From NCBI GenBank assembly GCA_963664635.1, contig OY761542.1, forward strand, positions 4,216,001 to 4,280,000: a stretch of 64,000 nucleotides of DNA, read 5' to 3'. A program made the translations under genes and the position numbers. The stretch is from VXNE01 sp963664635. Lineage in GTDB: Bacteria; Pseudomonadota; Gammaproteobacteria; Pseudomonadales; Azotimanducaceae. The notes below the pieces were generated by a model. It saw only the letters and a list, made by a program, of their open reading frames with translations. It was not told where the DNA came from and searched no databases. Below are positions 33,704 to 43,776 of this stretch, piece by piece (within the stretch, counting starts at the first letter, position 1; each line of letters begins with the position of its first letter).

Positions 33704-35009
33704 TCTGCAACCAGTTGCCATCTCCCGAAGTTGCTGGAGCAGGTCAGCAAGGGCGCTTCCTTCACGATCACGAAGCATGGCTGGTCGGAGGATTCGACGG
33801 ACGAACGCTGGGCGGACCGGCTGGTAATCGAGACCAATCTCGTCAGCGCGTGGAAAGCGCTCGTGGACCGCTACCTGCAGCGCGCCGAGACGCCTTTCTT
33901 CGTGGACCCCGCGACATTGCGGCGCGAGGACCGCCCACCGGACTACATCGCCTTCCGAGAGGCGGCGATCAACCTGCTGATACACCAGGACTACGCCGAC
34001 CATACACGCACGCCAGTGATCCGCTTCTTCGAGGATAGAACGACGCTCTGGAACCCCGGTGATGCCTACGCGTCGGCCGAAGAACTCCTCGAACCCGGTG
34101 ATCGGGAGGTTCGCAACCCGAGGATCGTCGGCGCCTTTCGGCGCATCGGGCTGAGCGAACAGGCGGGCACCGGCATGCGCGCCATCTATCGCAACTGGCG
34201 GCAACTCGGGCGCGTGCCACCCGTCGTCGACAACGACCGGGCGCGGAAGGCGTTTCGGGTGACCCTCCTCAAGGAAGAACTCCTGTCCGAGGAGCAACTC
34301 CTCTTCCAAGCAAGCCTGGGGGTTCATCTGAACGAAGCGGAAGCCGGCGCCTTCGCCCTCGTCTGCCGCCAGGGTAGGGTCCGTCCGCTCGACATACGCA
34401 TGGTCGCAGGTCTCTCCAGTGCCGCCGCGCGGGCGGTTCTCGAGCAGTTGGCAGTCCAGGGTCTCGTTACGTCCGTGGGTAGCGCCGACGCACCGATCTT
34501 CAGCCTCGCCGAGCATCTTAGGGGACGGCTCGACCCGACCGATCCGGACGCTGACGAAGCTCAAGCCGCAGCATCGGGCTTGGTCACTGACCAAGTCCAG
34601 CCCGGGCGTGGGGACATGTCCACTGCACAAGCTGACGCAGATCCCGACGACTTGTCCACTGCACAAGCTGGCTCCGGTCCGACCGGCTTGTCCAGTGCAC
34701 ATGCCGGGCTCTCCGGCGACCTGTCGGCGACCTGTCGGCGACCTGTCGGCGACTCAGGAGAATATCCTGCGGTTCTGCGACACGCCGCGCCGACTGACCG
34801 AGATCATGCACGAACTGGAGCTGGTCAATCGCGGGTATTTCAAGAAGCGTCACCTCGATCCCCTGCTGGCCGGCGGCGTGTTGCGCATGGCCCATCCGGA
34901 CCAACCGAAACACCCCCGCCAAACCTACGTGCTCACGGATGCCGGGGTCGCACTGAAGAGCCGACGTATGGCAAAGGCTGATGACCCGAGGAGACCGCGT
35001 GGCCCGTGA
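33704..35009 (+). pseudogene. 5'-truncated ATP-binding (HATPase_c_4/RecG-C-like) regulator, phd-like fragment at front, frameshifted
   Basis: The first ~25 codons after the TAG at 33701 read SCHLPKLLEQVSKGASFTIT and KHG, which looks like a Phd/YefM antitoxin N-terminus (LSELLEQV-x-GE-x-ITKHG). At about 33780 the sequence abruptly becomes the C-terminal half of an AlbA_2/HATPase-type regulator: FREAAINLLIHQDYADHTRT, WNPGDAY, GLSEQAGTGMRAIYRNWRQL. The N-terminal AlbA domain is missing. Downstream are a winged helix (VRPLDIRMVAGLSSAAARAV), a repetitive linker (LSTAQA repeats), then a second winged helix (ILRFCDTPRRLTEIMHELEL) that is out of frame because an 11-bp unit is tripled at 34718-34750. 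The stop overlaps the methylase start by 11 bp. Confidence 0.72.
34718..34750 (+). repeat. 11-bp tandem triplication causing a frameshift
   Basis: GACCTGTCGGC occurs three times in a row. Because 11 is not a multiple of three, the downstream helix-turn-helix is readable with 1 or 4 copies but not with 3. With one copy the frame reads GDLSATQENILRFCD straight through. This is a slipped-strand mutation site. Confidence 0.93.
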
Positions 35010-37969
35010 CAACCCCGGCGACCGGCTGTTCCGCCATCCCTCCGGGCAGGATGAGATGTTCGAAAAGTCCTACGAGGAGAAACTGGAAGCGCAACGAGCC
35101 GAGCCGGTGGAGTGCCTCGGCCTGACCTTCGAGAACGACGATGCGCGTCGGTCTCACTTCCTCCGCGAGCTCCGCGAAGGGCTGGAGGAGTTGCATGCGA
35201 AACTCGGGGACGTGCCGTTTGGCGGTATCGACGATGCCGTCGCCCGGATGGCGACAATGGAGCACTGGCCCATGGACAAGGATGCCGGGCTTCGTCAACT
35301 CGCCGAGCGCATGGCTGATGCGGACCCCTCCAAGGATCTGCTCCAACGCTGGAAGGACCAAACCGGCTTTCCCCACGGCGACATCGACGACATTCTCGCG
35401 CTCTCGGACCCGCCCTGGCACACGGCCTGCCCGAACCCGTTACTGAACGCGTTCGTGGAGACACACGCCAAGCCCTACGATGCCGAGGAACCGTACCGCC
35501 GCAAGCCGTTCGCCGTGGACGTCAGCGAGGGCAAGAAGCACCCGATCTACCGAGCACATGGCTATCACACCAAGGTGCCGCACTTGGCGATCGTGCCCTC
35601 GATCCTCCACTACACCGAGCCCGGGGACCTGATTCTGGACGGCTTCGCCGGCACCGGCATGACCGGTGTAGCGGCCCAGTGGTGCGGGACCGCGCCGGAG
35701 AGCTATCGCAAGGATCTCGAAATCCTGTGGGCCAAGCAGGATTTCGGCGAGCCTCGGTGGGGCGTTCGGCGCACCATCCAGAACGATCTCTCGCCGCTGG
35801 CCGGGTTCATCGCCGCCAACTACGGCCTGCCGTTCGACGTCGATGCGTTCGCCGAAGCCGGCCGCACGTTGCTCGACGACGTCGAGGCCGAAATCGGTTG
35901 GATGTACGAGACTTCGCACACCGATGGCGAAACCAAGGCCCGGATCGACTATACCGTCTGGAGCGAGGTGTTCCGCTGTCCCGAATGCGCCACAGAGGTG
36001 GTTTTCTTCGACGAGGCTCTGGACCGAGCGACCGGTCGGGTGCGGACCGAGTTTCCCTGCCCCGACTGCGACGCCGAACTGAACAAGGACCGGTTGGCGC
36101 GCGTGTTCGGGTCGGCTCTGGACGGGGCCACCGGCGAAGTGCGGCAACGCGTGGCCTTTAGACCAGCATTGATCCGATACACGTTGGGCCGCGAGAAGTT
36201 CGAAAAGCAGCCGGATGCCGATGATCTTGCCCGCGTCGACCGCATCGCCCGGCTTCCGCTTGCGCCGGAAGTCCCCACGAACCGTCTACCGACCGAAGAC
36301 ATGTATCACGGCTCGCGCCTGGCGCCGAAGGGCATCACGCACGTCCATCACTTCTTCCTCCCCCGCGCCGCGCACGCCCTGGCGGCAATGTGGCGTAGAG
36401 CCAACGCGCACACGAATACCCGCGTCCGCCACATGTTGCTCTACTTCGTGGAGCAGGCCGTTTGGGGAATGTCCATCCTCGCTCGGTACGCGCCGACGCA
36501 CTATTCACAAGTCAATCAGTATCTAAGCGGCGTCTACTACGTAGGCTCTCAGATCTCCGAGGTCTCCCCGCGATACAACCTCGGCAACAAGCTGTCCCGA
36601 CTGGTCAAGACCTTCGGCCAAGCCCAGGCCCGACAACCCTCCGGTTGCGTCACGACCGCAAGCACCACGGCATGCCTTGGCATCCCGGACAACTCGGTGG
36701 ACTACGTCTTCACCGACCCGCCGTTCGGCGAGAACATCTACTACGCCGACCTCAACTTCCTCGTGGAATCCTGGCATCGCGTGCTGACCAACGCAGCGCC
36801 CGAGGCGATCATAGACCGCTTCAAGAAGAAGGGTCTGCCGGACTATCAACGCTTGATGCAGCGCTGCTTCGAGGAGTATCGGCGCGTCCTGAAACCCGGT
36901 CGCTGGATGACCGTGGTCTTCCACAACTCCAGGAACGCCGTCTGGACGACCATTCAGGAAGCCATGCTTGCGGCCGGCTTCGTCGTCGCCGACGTGCGCA
37001 CGATGGACAAGCAACAGGGTTCTTACCGGCAAGTCACCAGCACGGCGGTCAAGCAGGATCTGGTGATCTCCGCCTACAAGCCGAACGACGGCCTGGAGGA
37101 GCGTTTTACGCTTACGAAAGGCACCGAAAACGGCGTTTGGGACTTTCTCCGCACGCATCTCGGCCAACTGCCGGTCTTCGTCGTCAAGGAGGGCCGTGCC
37201 GAAGTGATCAACGAACGCGCGTGCTCTTCGACCGCATGGTGGCCTTCCATGTCCTGCGCAACGTCACGGTCCCGGTATCCGTGGGCGAGTTCCTGACGAA
37301 TCTGGCACAACGCTTCCCGGAGCGCGACGGCATGGCCTTCCTCCCCGACCAGATTCCCGAATATGACCGGCGGCGTCTGGCGGCGGAGCAAGTGGCGCAG
37401 TTGGAGATCTTCGTCGTCGACGAGTCGTCCGCCATTCAGTGGCTTCGGCAACACCTCGACCGAAAACCGCAAACGTTCCAGGACCTTCACCCCCAATTCC
37501 TGCAGGAGATCGCGGGCTGGCAGAAACATGAGAAGTTGCCCGAACTGTCCGAGATGCTCGATCAGAACTTCCTGCGCTACGACGGCGCGGGAGAAGTGCC
37601 CACCCAGATCCACACCTATCTCTCCACAAACTTCAAGGCGCTGCGCAATCTGCCCAGGGACAACTCGGCGCTCCGCACCAAGGCCAAGGACCGTTGGTAC
37701 GTCCCCGATCCAAAGAGGGCAGCCGATGTGGAGCGACGCCGCACCATTGGGCTCTTGCGCGAATTCGACGACTACGAGCATCCCGGCAGAGACGCCTGAA
37801 GCTCTTCCGCCTGGAGGCCGTCCGCGCCGGATTCTTCAGGGCCTATCAGGAACGTGACTACTCCACCATCATCGCGGTCACGGAAAAGATTCCCGACGCC
37901 GTTCTGCAGGAGGACCAGAAGCTCATGCTCTGGTACGACCAAGCGCTGACGCGCGTAGACTCGGCGTGA
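34999..37969 (+). CDS. Site-specific adenine DNA methyltransferase of BREX/Pgl type, two frameshifts
   Basis: This large amino-methyltransferase starts MFEKSYEEKLEAQRAEPVEC (after a short leader), with SDPPWHTACPNPLLNAFVET, KHPIYRAHGYHTKVPH, the AdoMet site DGFAGTGMTGVAAQ (about residue 215), two CxxC zinc-type pairs (CPEC, CPDC) and the catalytic TDPPFGENIYYADL (about 572). I recognise this protein type from PglZ-containing (BREX type 3/5-like) phage defence loci, where it marks host DNA. GTG 34999 has GAGGAG six bases ahead; ATG 34981 is the alternative. Two single-base losses, near 37218 (CGCGCG) and 37790 (CCC), break the C-terminal region. Corrected, it reads on to DQALTRVDSA at 37969 and overlaps pglZ (GTGA). 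Both losses are in short G/C runs, so assembly error is possible. Confidence 0.8.
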
Positions 37970-39992
37970 ACGCCCGGCGCGAGCGTGCGACGGACTGGCG
38001 CGAACGCATCCTGAGCGAGTTCACGCCCGAGGTCGCCCGGCTGACGCTCGTCGCGGATCCAGACGGGCTATTGCTCGAAGAGACACTTCTCGACACCATT
38101 CGAAGCAGGGGCTTCGAACTCATCCCCTTCGACAACACGGCCGAGTTCCGATTCGCCTACGAATCCGGATTCCGGTCGCATTGGGATCGCGACGCACCCT
38201 GTGATCGGGAGGTCGTCGTGCGGCTCGACGTCGTTGACTTCGGCGAACTTCCCCACGATCTCCTCCAGGCCGGCCGGCGGCTGACGTTCAGTCTCGGAAA
38301 CATCTTCCCGCGCCTGAGCTATCCGGTCGTCGCCGCGCTGGACCGAAGCGACCTCGATGTCCTGTACCGGACGCAGCGGCGCCACCAACCCGGGCGGCTG
38401 GGCGACGACGCCACGAAGAACTTCGTCCTGACCCACGTGTTCGACATCACGCCCAGCCTCATCGGGCGCCCGGCCGAACTGTTGCGCGTGCTGTTACGTC
38501 GCCACTACCGACGGCAACGGGTGCCGTCCCTCATCGACGAACGACTGATTCGCGTCCTGGAGCAAAACCGCGTTTTCGATGGCTGGCCCCTGGAGACAGT
38601 CATCCCCAGCCGGGAAGCCTTCTGGGAATTCCTGCAGCAGCGTTGGCCCCGCTTTCTCGACCGCTTGGCCGGGTCCGCGAAGCGCGGTGTGCTGGATTCG
38701 GATGCCTCGCGCGACCCCGCGCTGCCAGAGCCCGCCGAGTTGCCCTTTGGCCACGATGACGTCCGCGTCTACATCGACAACCTGTTCCTGGAGGGGATGT
38801 TGCGGCCCGTGCGCCACCGATTTGGCGCCACCCTCTCGAAGGACTGGGCTCGGGTTGGGATCCGTACCGATCCTGTCGAAGACAGTCTGCACCGTATCGA
38901 GGGCCTGACCGCGACTATCGAAAACACGATGCCGAAAGCCGGCGCCCGGCACGGGGAGTGGACCGACTTCGCCTATCGCTGGGCGGAGTTCAAGGTCGTC
39001 TGGTCGGAAGCGTCCCCATCGGTACAGCCTACGGCCGGTTCACGAGTTGCCGACCTTCGACTGCAAGTCGATGCAGCCTTCCGGGCGTGGATGGAGCGCC
39101 GGTACGCGACACTGCACAATCAGCCGCCCAATCCGCCGGTCATGGTGCATCACCTGCCGCGTTTTCTGGCGCGGCAACTGGCCGAGGGTTCCGCCGACAA
39201 GGTAGCGCTGGTGGTTGTCGACGGCCTCGCCATCGACCAGTGGATCGTGCTCCGGACGGCTCTCCAAGCACAACGGCCCGAGCTTCGTTTTCGCGAAGAA
39301 GCCGTGTTTGCGTGGGTGCCGACCATCACCTCCGTGTCGCGGCAAGCGATATTCGCCGGGAGAGCGCCTCTTTTCTTCCCATCGAGTATCGGGGGCACTG
39401 GCCGGGAAGAGTCCTTGTGGACCCAGTTTTGGTCAGAGCAAGCCTCGTCGCCCCGGTCCGCCGCGTATGCCAAGGGATTGGGGAACGGCGCTCTCGATGA
39501 GGTTCGTGGTCTCTTGTCGCGGCGTGGGGTCCGCGCCGTTGGACTCGTGGTGGACACGGTCGACAAGATCATGCATGGGATGCAACTCGGCACCGCGGGC
39601 ATGCACAATCAGGTCCGCCAGTGGGCCGAGCACGGATTCATGGCCGGTTTGTTCGACCTCCTGCTTGACAGCGGATTTGCAGTTTTTCTGACATCGGATC
39701 ACGGCAACATCGAGGCAGAGGGGTGCGGCAGGCCCCGCGAGGGCGCGCTGGTCGGGGTGCGGGGGAGCGTGCACGCATCTACTCGGACTCGGCCTTGCGA
39801 AGCCGGGTCACGCAGGACTTTCCCGATGCGGTGGAATGGCCTCCGATCGGTCTTCCCGACGACTATCTCGGGCTGCTCGCCCCGGACCGTTCGGCATTCG
39901 TCGGCACCAAGGATCGCATCGTCGGACACGGCGGCATCTGTCTCGAGGAGGTCATCGTTCCGATGGTCGAGATCGAGCGGGCACCAACATGA
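37966..39992 (+). CDS. pglZ: PglZ-family protein of a BREX-type system, one frameshift
   Basis: PglZ proteins are alkaline-phosphatase-fold components of BREX/Pgl phage exclusion. The metal-site segments are visible: VALVVVDGLAIDQW (about residue 416) and the downstream FLTSDHGNIEAEG (about 575). The length, about 675 residues once corrected, fits the shorter PglZ of BREX type 3. A single G appears missing in the G5 run at about 39761-39765. In the next frame it continues ERARIYSDSALRSRV and DRIVGHGGICLEEVIVPMVE to the stop at 39992. GTG 37966 overlaps the methylase stop and ATG 39989 of the next gene overlaps this stop, so three genes are coupled. BrxC/PglY and BrxF genes are not adjacent. 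Confidence 0.84.
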
Positions 39993-40750
39993 AGCGCGAA
40001 AATCAGGTTGGCTTCAGCCAGCGGATTCGCCTGGAGTGGCTCCAGTACACCGCGAATCTGGTGCTCGCGGGCAACTCAAGGGAGGCGATCACTGTCGCGC
40101 TCGACGAGCGATTGCGAGAGACGCTGTCCGTCGGAAGCCAGGTAGCGAGGGGGAATCGGCACAAGGCCATCACCATCCTGACCAAGGTGTGGGTCAACGT
40201 TCCACCGCAGCTCGAGGCCCTGCGAGACGCGGGGCTCCGGCTTCTGCGGAACTCGGATACCCGGGAGGGTATGCTCATCCACTGGTGCATGTGCATGGCC
40301 GTGTACCCGTTCTTCGGCACGGTTGCCGGAGTGACCGGTCGAGTGTTGCGGTTGCAGGACAGCGTGAGTGCGGCCCAGGTGCAGGGCCGACTTCGAGAAC
40401 GGTTCGGCGAACGCGAGACCGTGGCCCGCGCCGCCAGGCGGGTCTTGCGGCTTTTTGTCGATTGGGGCGCGTTGCTGGAGACGGGCCGACCCGGGCTCTA
40501 TCGGAATGCGGAGCCGCGACCTGCGGACAGTCCGGCCTTGGCCGTTTGGGTCGCCAGGGCCGTTCTCGCATCCCGCGTCAACCAGTCTCAATCCCCAACT
40601 GCGCTGCTGCGCGGACCGCAGCTCTTTCCGTTCGAGATAACGCTACCTACCGTGCGAGAACTCGAAGCCTGCGATGCCATCGAGGTCACGCGCCATGGGT
40701 TGGACCAGGATGTCTTCCTCGGGCTTGGGGAGACGGCTCCATCAGGTTGA
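39989..40750 (+). CDS. Unknown protein downstream of pglZ, possible winged helix
   Basis: The 253-residue product starts MKRENQVGFSQRIRLEWLQY, soluble, with no signal or membrane segment. Residues about 145-165 (ARRVLRLFVDWGALLETGRP) have the pattern of a winged-helix wing, and residues 30-90 form an alpha-helical region (REAITVALDERLRETL). Position, size and helical character are similar to the small DNA-binding BrxA-like proteins of BREX loci, but I do not see convincing DUF1819 motifs. It is coupled to pglZ by a 4-bp overlap and is the last gene of the cluster. G+C content is visibly lower than in the following efflux genes. Confidence 0.6.
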   Translation: MKRENQVGFSQRIRLEWLQYTANLVLAGNSREAITVALDERLRETLSVGSQVARGNRHKAITILTKVWVNVPPQLEALRDAGLRLLRNSDTREGMLIHWCMCMAVYPFFGTVAGVTGRVLRLQDSVSAAQVQGRLRERFGERETVARAARRVLRLFVDWGALLETGRPGLYRNAEPRPADSPALAVWVARAVLASRVNQSQSPTALLRGPQLFPFEITLPTVRELEACDAIEVTRHGLDQDVFLGLGETAPSG

Positions 40751-40843
40751 CGGCCGCGATGATTCGTGTACCCGCCGGACGAGGTGCCCCCTCGATAGTG
40801 TCTCATCTCGAAGTGCCTCAAAGCCGAGAAGCTACGGACCCGA

Positions 40844-42463
40844 CTATGCCGCGCGGGGCCGCCCGAGCGACCGGTTCTCCCCCATCATCCAGACCGGCAG
40901 GACGGACAGCAGCAGGATCACCCCGACGTACACGAACGCGTCCCGGTATCCGAGCATGCTGCCCTGGCTCGACACGATCGCCGTGACGTAGCCGAAACTC
41001 ATCTCGAAGCCCTGGTAGCCGAGGAAGCCGAGGTAGGTGAACTCCTCCTGCACGAGCCGAATGAGTTCCCCCGTGCCGCTGTTGTCCCAGGTCTGCGTGG
41101 CGAGCGCCCGGCCCTGGTGCTGCGCGGTCTGCTGGACCAGCGCGAACGACAGGAGGTTGACGCCGAGGGCGCCGCCGAGCTGCCGCACGAAGTTGATCAT
41201 GCCCGCGCCGTTCGGGATCAGCTCCAGGGGCAGCGCGTTCACGGGCGCCGCGTTCAGCCCGGGGAAGATGAGCGCGAGCCCGGCGCGGCTGATCGCGTAC
41301 CAGATCACCATGTCCCAGACGGGCGTGAAGGCGTCGACGTTGCGCATCAGCCAGCAGGACCAGGCCGTGACGACCAGGCCGATCGTCAGGAGCACCCGCA
41401 CCGAGAAACGGTCGGACAGGTAGCCCGACACCGGGAAGAGCGCCGCCATCACGAGCCCGGCGGGGGCCATCAGCAGCCCCGACTCGGTGGGGATGAGGCC
41501 CGAGATCGACTGCAGGAAGAGCGGGAAGATGTAGGTGGACCCATACAGCGCCGCGCCGACGGTGAAGGTCACGATGGCGGCGCCCAGGAAGCGCACGTTG
41601 CGGAACAGGCGCAGGTCGAGGATCGGCTCGTCGACGCGCGCCTCCCAGAGGATCCACGCGACGAAGCCGATCGCCGTCCCGGCGAGGGCGATCGTCACGC
41701 GGTCGTCGTACCAGCCCTCGCTCTGCGCCTCCGTCAGCGCCGTGAGCAGCGACAGGAGGAAGACGCCGCACAGGAACACGCCGACCCAGTCGAACGAGGG
41801 CCTCGGCCCCCGCTCCTCGCGGGTCGGAAAGAAGACGAGGGCGAGCGGCATGCTGACCACTGCAAACGGCACGGCCATGAAGAACACCCACCGCCACGAC
41901 AGGTTGTCGACCAGGTAGCCGCCGAGGGTCGGGCCAAGGGCCGGGGCGAGCACCGTCCCGACGGCCATCCACCCCATGGCCATCCCGCGCCGGTCCACCG
42001 GGAACACCTGGGCGATCATGACCATCGACAGCGGCATGATGATGCCCGACACGGCGCCCTGCACGAGCCGGGCCAGGAACAGGATTTCGCCGGTGTTCGC
42101 GAGCCCCCCGAGGATGGAAGACACCGCGAACAGCACCATGTTGAAGAGAAACGTGGCGGCGATGCCAAAGGCCCGGATGGCCCACGCCGTCATCAGCATC
42201 GTGACCGTGCCCGCCGCCAGGTGGGCGCTCACGAGGTTCTGCGCCTGGTCGATGGTCAGGCCGAGGGCGCCCATGATGTCCGGGATGGCAACGTTGATGA
42301 TGGTCGCCGTCAGGAGCGTCGCGAAGGAGCCGAGGACGGCGACGCCGGTGACCCAGTACGGATAGCCGGCGCCGTGGCGCTCGTACATCGCCAGGATGCC
42401 CGGGGTCGCCTCGATGCCCGGCGGGACCGGGCTCGCCCCCTGTCCGCGCGACCCGTTGGCCAC
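40844..42463 (-). CDS. DHA2-family MFS drug efflux permease (EmrB/QacA-like)
   Basis: A 539-residue, 14-segment drug:H+ antiporter. Characteristic loops are ATIINVAIPDIMGALG, FLARLVQGAVSGIIMP, MGWMAVGTVLAPALGPTLGG (motif C) and WRWVFFMAVPFAV. It is the inner-membrane pump of an EmrAB-type tripartite system with the membrane-fusion protein gene just upstream. GTG 42463 directly abuts the fusion-protein TAA. No TolC-like gene or regulator is present in the window. Substrates are likely hydrophobic toxicants; specificity cannot be predicted. Confidence 0.93.
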   Translation of the reverse strand: MANGSRGQGASPVPPGIEATPGILAMYERHGAGYPYWVTGVAVLGSFATLLTATIINVAIPDIMGALGLTIDQAQNLVSAHLAAGTVTMLMTAWAIRAFGIAATFLFNMVLFAVSSILGGLANTGEILFLARLVQGAVSGIIMPLSMVMIAQVFPVDRRGMAMGWMAVGTVLAPALGPTLGGYLVDNLSWRWVFFMAVPFAVVSMPLALVFFPTREERGPRPSFDWVGVFLCGVFLLSLLTALTEAQSEGWYDDRVTIALAGTAIGFVAWILWEARVDEPILDLRLFRNVRFLGAAIVTFTVGAALYGSTYIFPLFLQSISGLIPTESGLLMAPAGLVMAALFPVSGYLSDRFSVRVLLTIGLVVTAWSCWLMRNVDAFTPVWDMVIWYAISRAGLALIFPGLNAAPVNALPLELIPNGAGMINFVRQLGGALGVNLLSFALVQQTAQHQGRALATQTWDNSGTGELIRLVQEEFTYLGFLGYQGFEMSFGYVTAIVSSQGSMLGYRDAFVYVGVILLLSVLPVWMMGENRSLGRPRAA

Positions 42464-43612
42464 TTACGAATCCGCGCCGTCAGCCTTCGGAATCTTCACC
42501 TGCACCATGAGGCCGGGCCGCAGCCGCGGGTCCGGTTCGTCGAACGTCAGTTTCACCTCCACGCGTTGCGTGATCTTGGTGAAGTTGCCGCTCGGGTTCG
42601 GGTTCGGCAGCAGGGCGAACTCGCTGGTCGCGGCGTTGCCGATACGCTCGATGGTGGCCGTGTAGGTCCGGTCCGGAAAAGCGTCCACCTCGACCTCGGC
42701 GGACTTGCCGACCCGGAGGTGGCGCAGGTCGGTTTCCTTGACGTTCGTCTTCACCCAGTAGACGTCGGGATCGTGCAGCATGAGTACGCGCTGCCCCTGT
42801 GCGACGTACTCGCCCGGGTCGATGAACACCTCGTCGATGACCCCGGCGATGGGGCTGCGGACGACGTGGTCCGCGAGTTCTTCCGCCGCGCGGTCGCGCT
42901 GCAGGCGCACGCCCAGCCGCTCGCTCTCGAGCCGCGCGAGTTCCGCGCCGAGCATGTCGAGGCGCGCCTGTTCGGAACGCATCTCCGCCACGTCCGCCTC
43001 GGCGCCGCGCAACTGCGCCGCGCGGCTCTTCTCCGCCTGTTCCGAGGTGCGGAAGGCCGTGCGGCGCGCGGCCCAGTCCTGCTCGGACAGCAGGTTGCGC
43101 TCCCGCAACGTGTCCGCCCGGCGCCACTCGTCCTGCATCGTCTCGCGGATGGAACCGGCCGCGTCGAGGTCCGAGCGAGCGGCCGCGAGTTCCGACTCCG
43201 CCGACTCGATGCGGCTCGCCGTCGCCGCGCGCACGTAGGCGGTCTCTAGCTGGACCGCTTCGACCTGCGCGTCGAGGGTCGCGAGGGCCGCGTCGAGTTC
43301 GTCCCGCCGGAGGCGCGCCTGGCGGTCGTCCACGACGAGCAGCGGCGCCCCCGCGGCGACGCGTTCGCCCTCCCGCGCCGGCCGTTCCGTCACCCAGCCC
43401 GCGACGCGGCTGCTCAGCAGGATCATGCTGGACGCCACGCGGGCGTCCATCACGTAGACGTTCGCGAGCCGGTCGTAGAGCCACCACGCCCCGACGAGAG
43501 TGGCGGCCAGCAGCGCCGCGGCCACCGCTGCCGACCGGGGAGCCATGCGTCGGCGTCTGACCGTCGACGCCGTGCGCGCTTCGTCCTGGCCGATACGTGC
43601 GACTTCCGCCAC
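42464..43612 (-). CDS. HlyD/EmrA-family membrane fusion protein
   Basis: A 382-residue periplasmic adaptor for the EmrB-like pump. A cytoplasmic leader (residues 1-25) is followed by one TM segment (AVAAALLAATLVGAWWLY), the first half of the lipoyl domain (SRVAGWVTERPAREGERVAA), a long coiled-coil hairpin (Ala/Glu/Arg-rich, about 110-240), the second lipoyl half (VRSPIAGVIDEVFIDPGEYV) and a beta-barrel (YWVKTNVKETDLRHLRVG). GTG 43612 was preferred to ATG 43546 because GGAGAG lies just before it. The 164 bp to the divergent binding-protein gene hold the promoters of both. Confidence 0.92.
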   Translation of the reverse strand: MAEVARIGQDEARTASTVRRRRMAPRSAAVAAALLAATLVGAWWLYDRLANVYVMDARVASSMILLSSRVAGWVTERPAREGERVAAGAPLLVVDDRQARLRRDELDAALATLDAQVEAVQLETAYVRAATASRIESAESELAAARSDLDAAGSIRETMQDEWRRADTLRERNLLSEQDWAARRTAFRTSEQAEKSRAAQLRGAEADVAEMRSEQARLDMLGAELARLESERLGVRLQRDRAAEELADHVVRSPIAGVIDEVFIDPGEYVAQGQRVLMLHDPDVYWVKTNVKETDLRHLRVGKSAEVEVDAFPDRTYTATIERIGNAATSEFALLPNPNPSGNFTKITQRVEVKLTFDEPDPRLRPGLMVQVKIPKADGADS

Positions 43613-43776
43613 GAACTCTCCAGCCGCGCCATCGCGCGGCGCAAAGGGGAATCGTAGCAGACCCGCACCCGCGGACCCTCCGGCGCCAGGCGCCCGGCGG
43701 CCCGCCCGTCTGTTCGCCGGCGACCGCGTTGGCGATACTGTGGGCCGCGCTCCCTGCACAACCCGATCCACCGACC

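Noticed and set aside
33704..40750. Complete BREX type 3 system
   Set aside because: BrxC/PglY, BrxF and an adjacent helicase are missing; only methyltransferase and PglZ can be supported.
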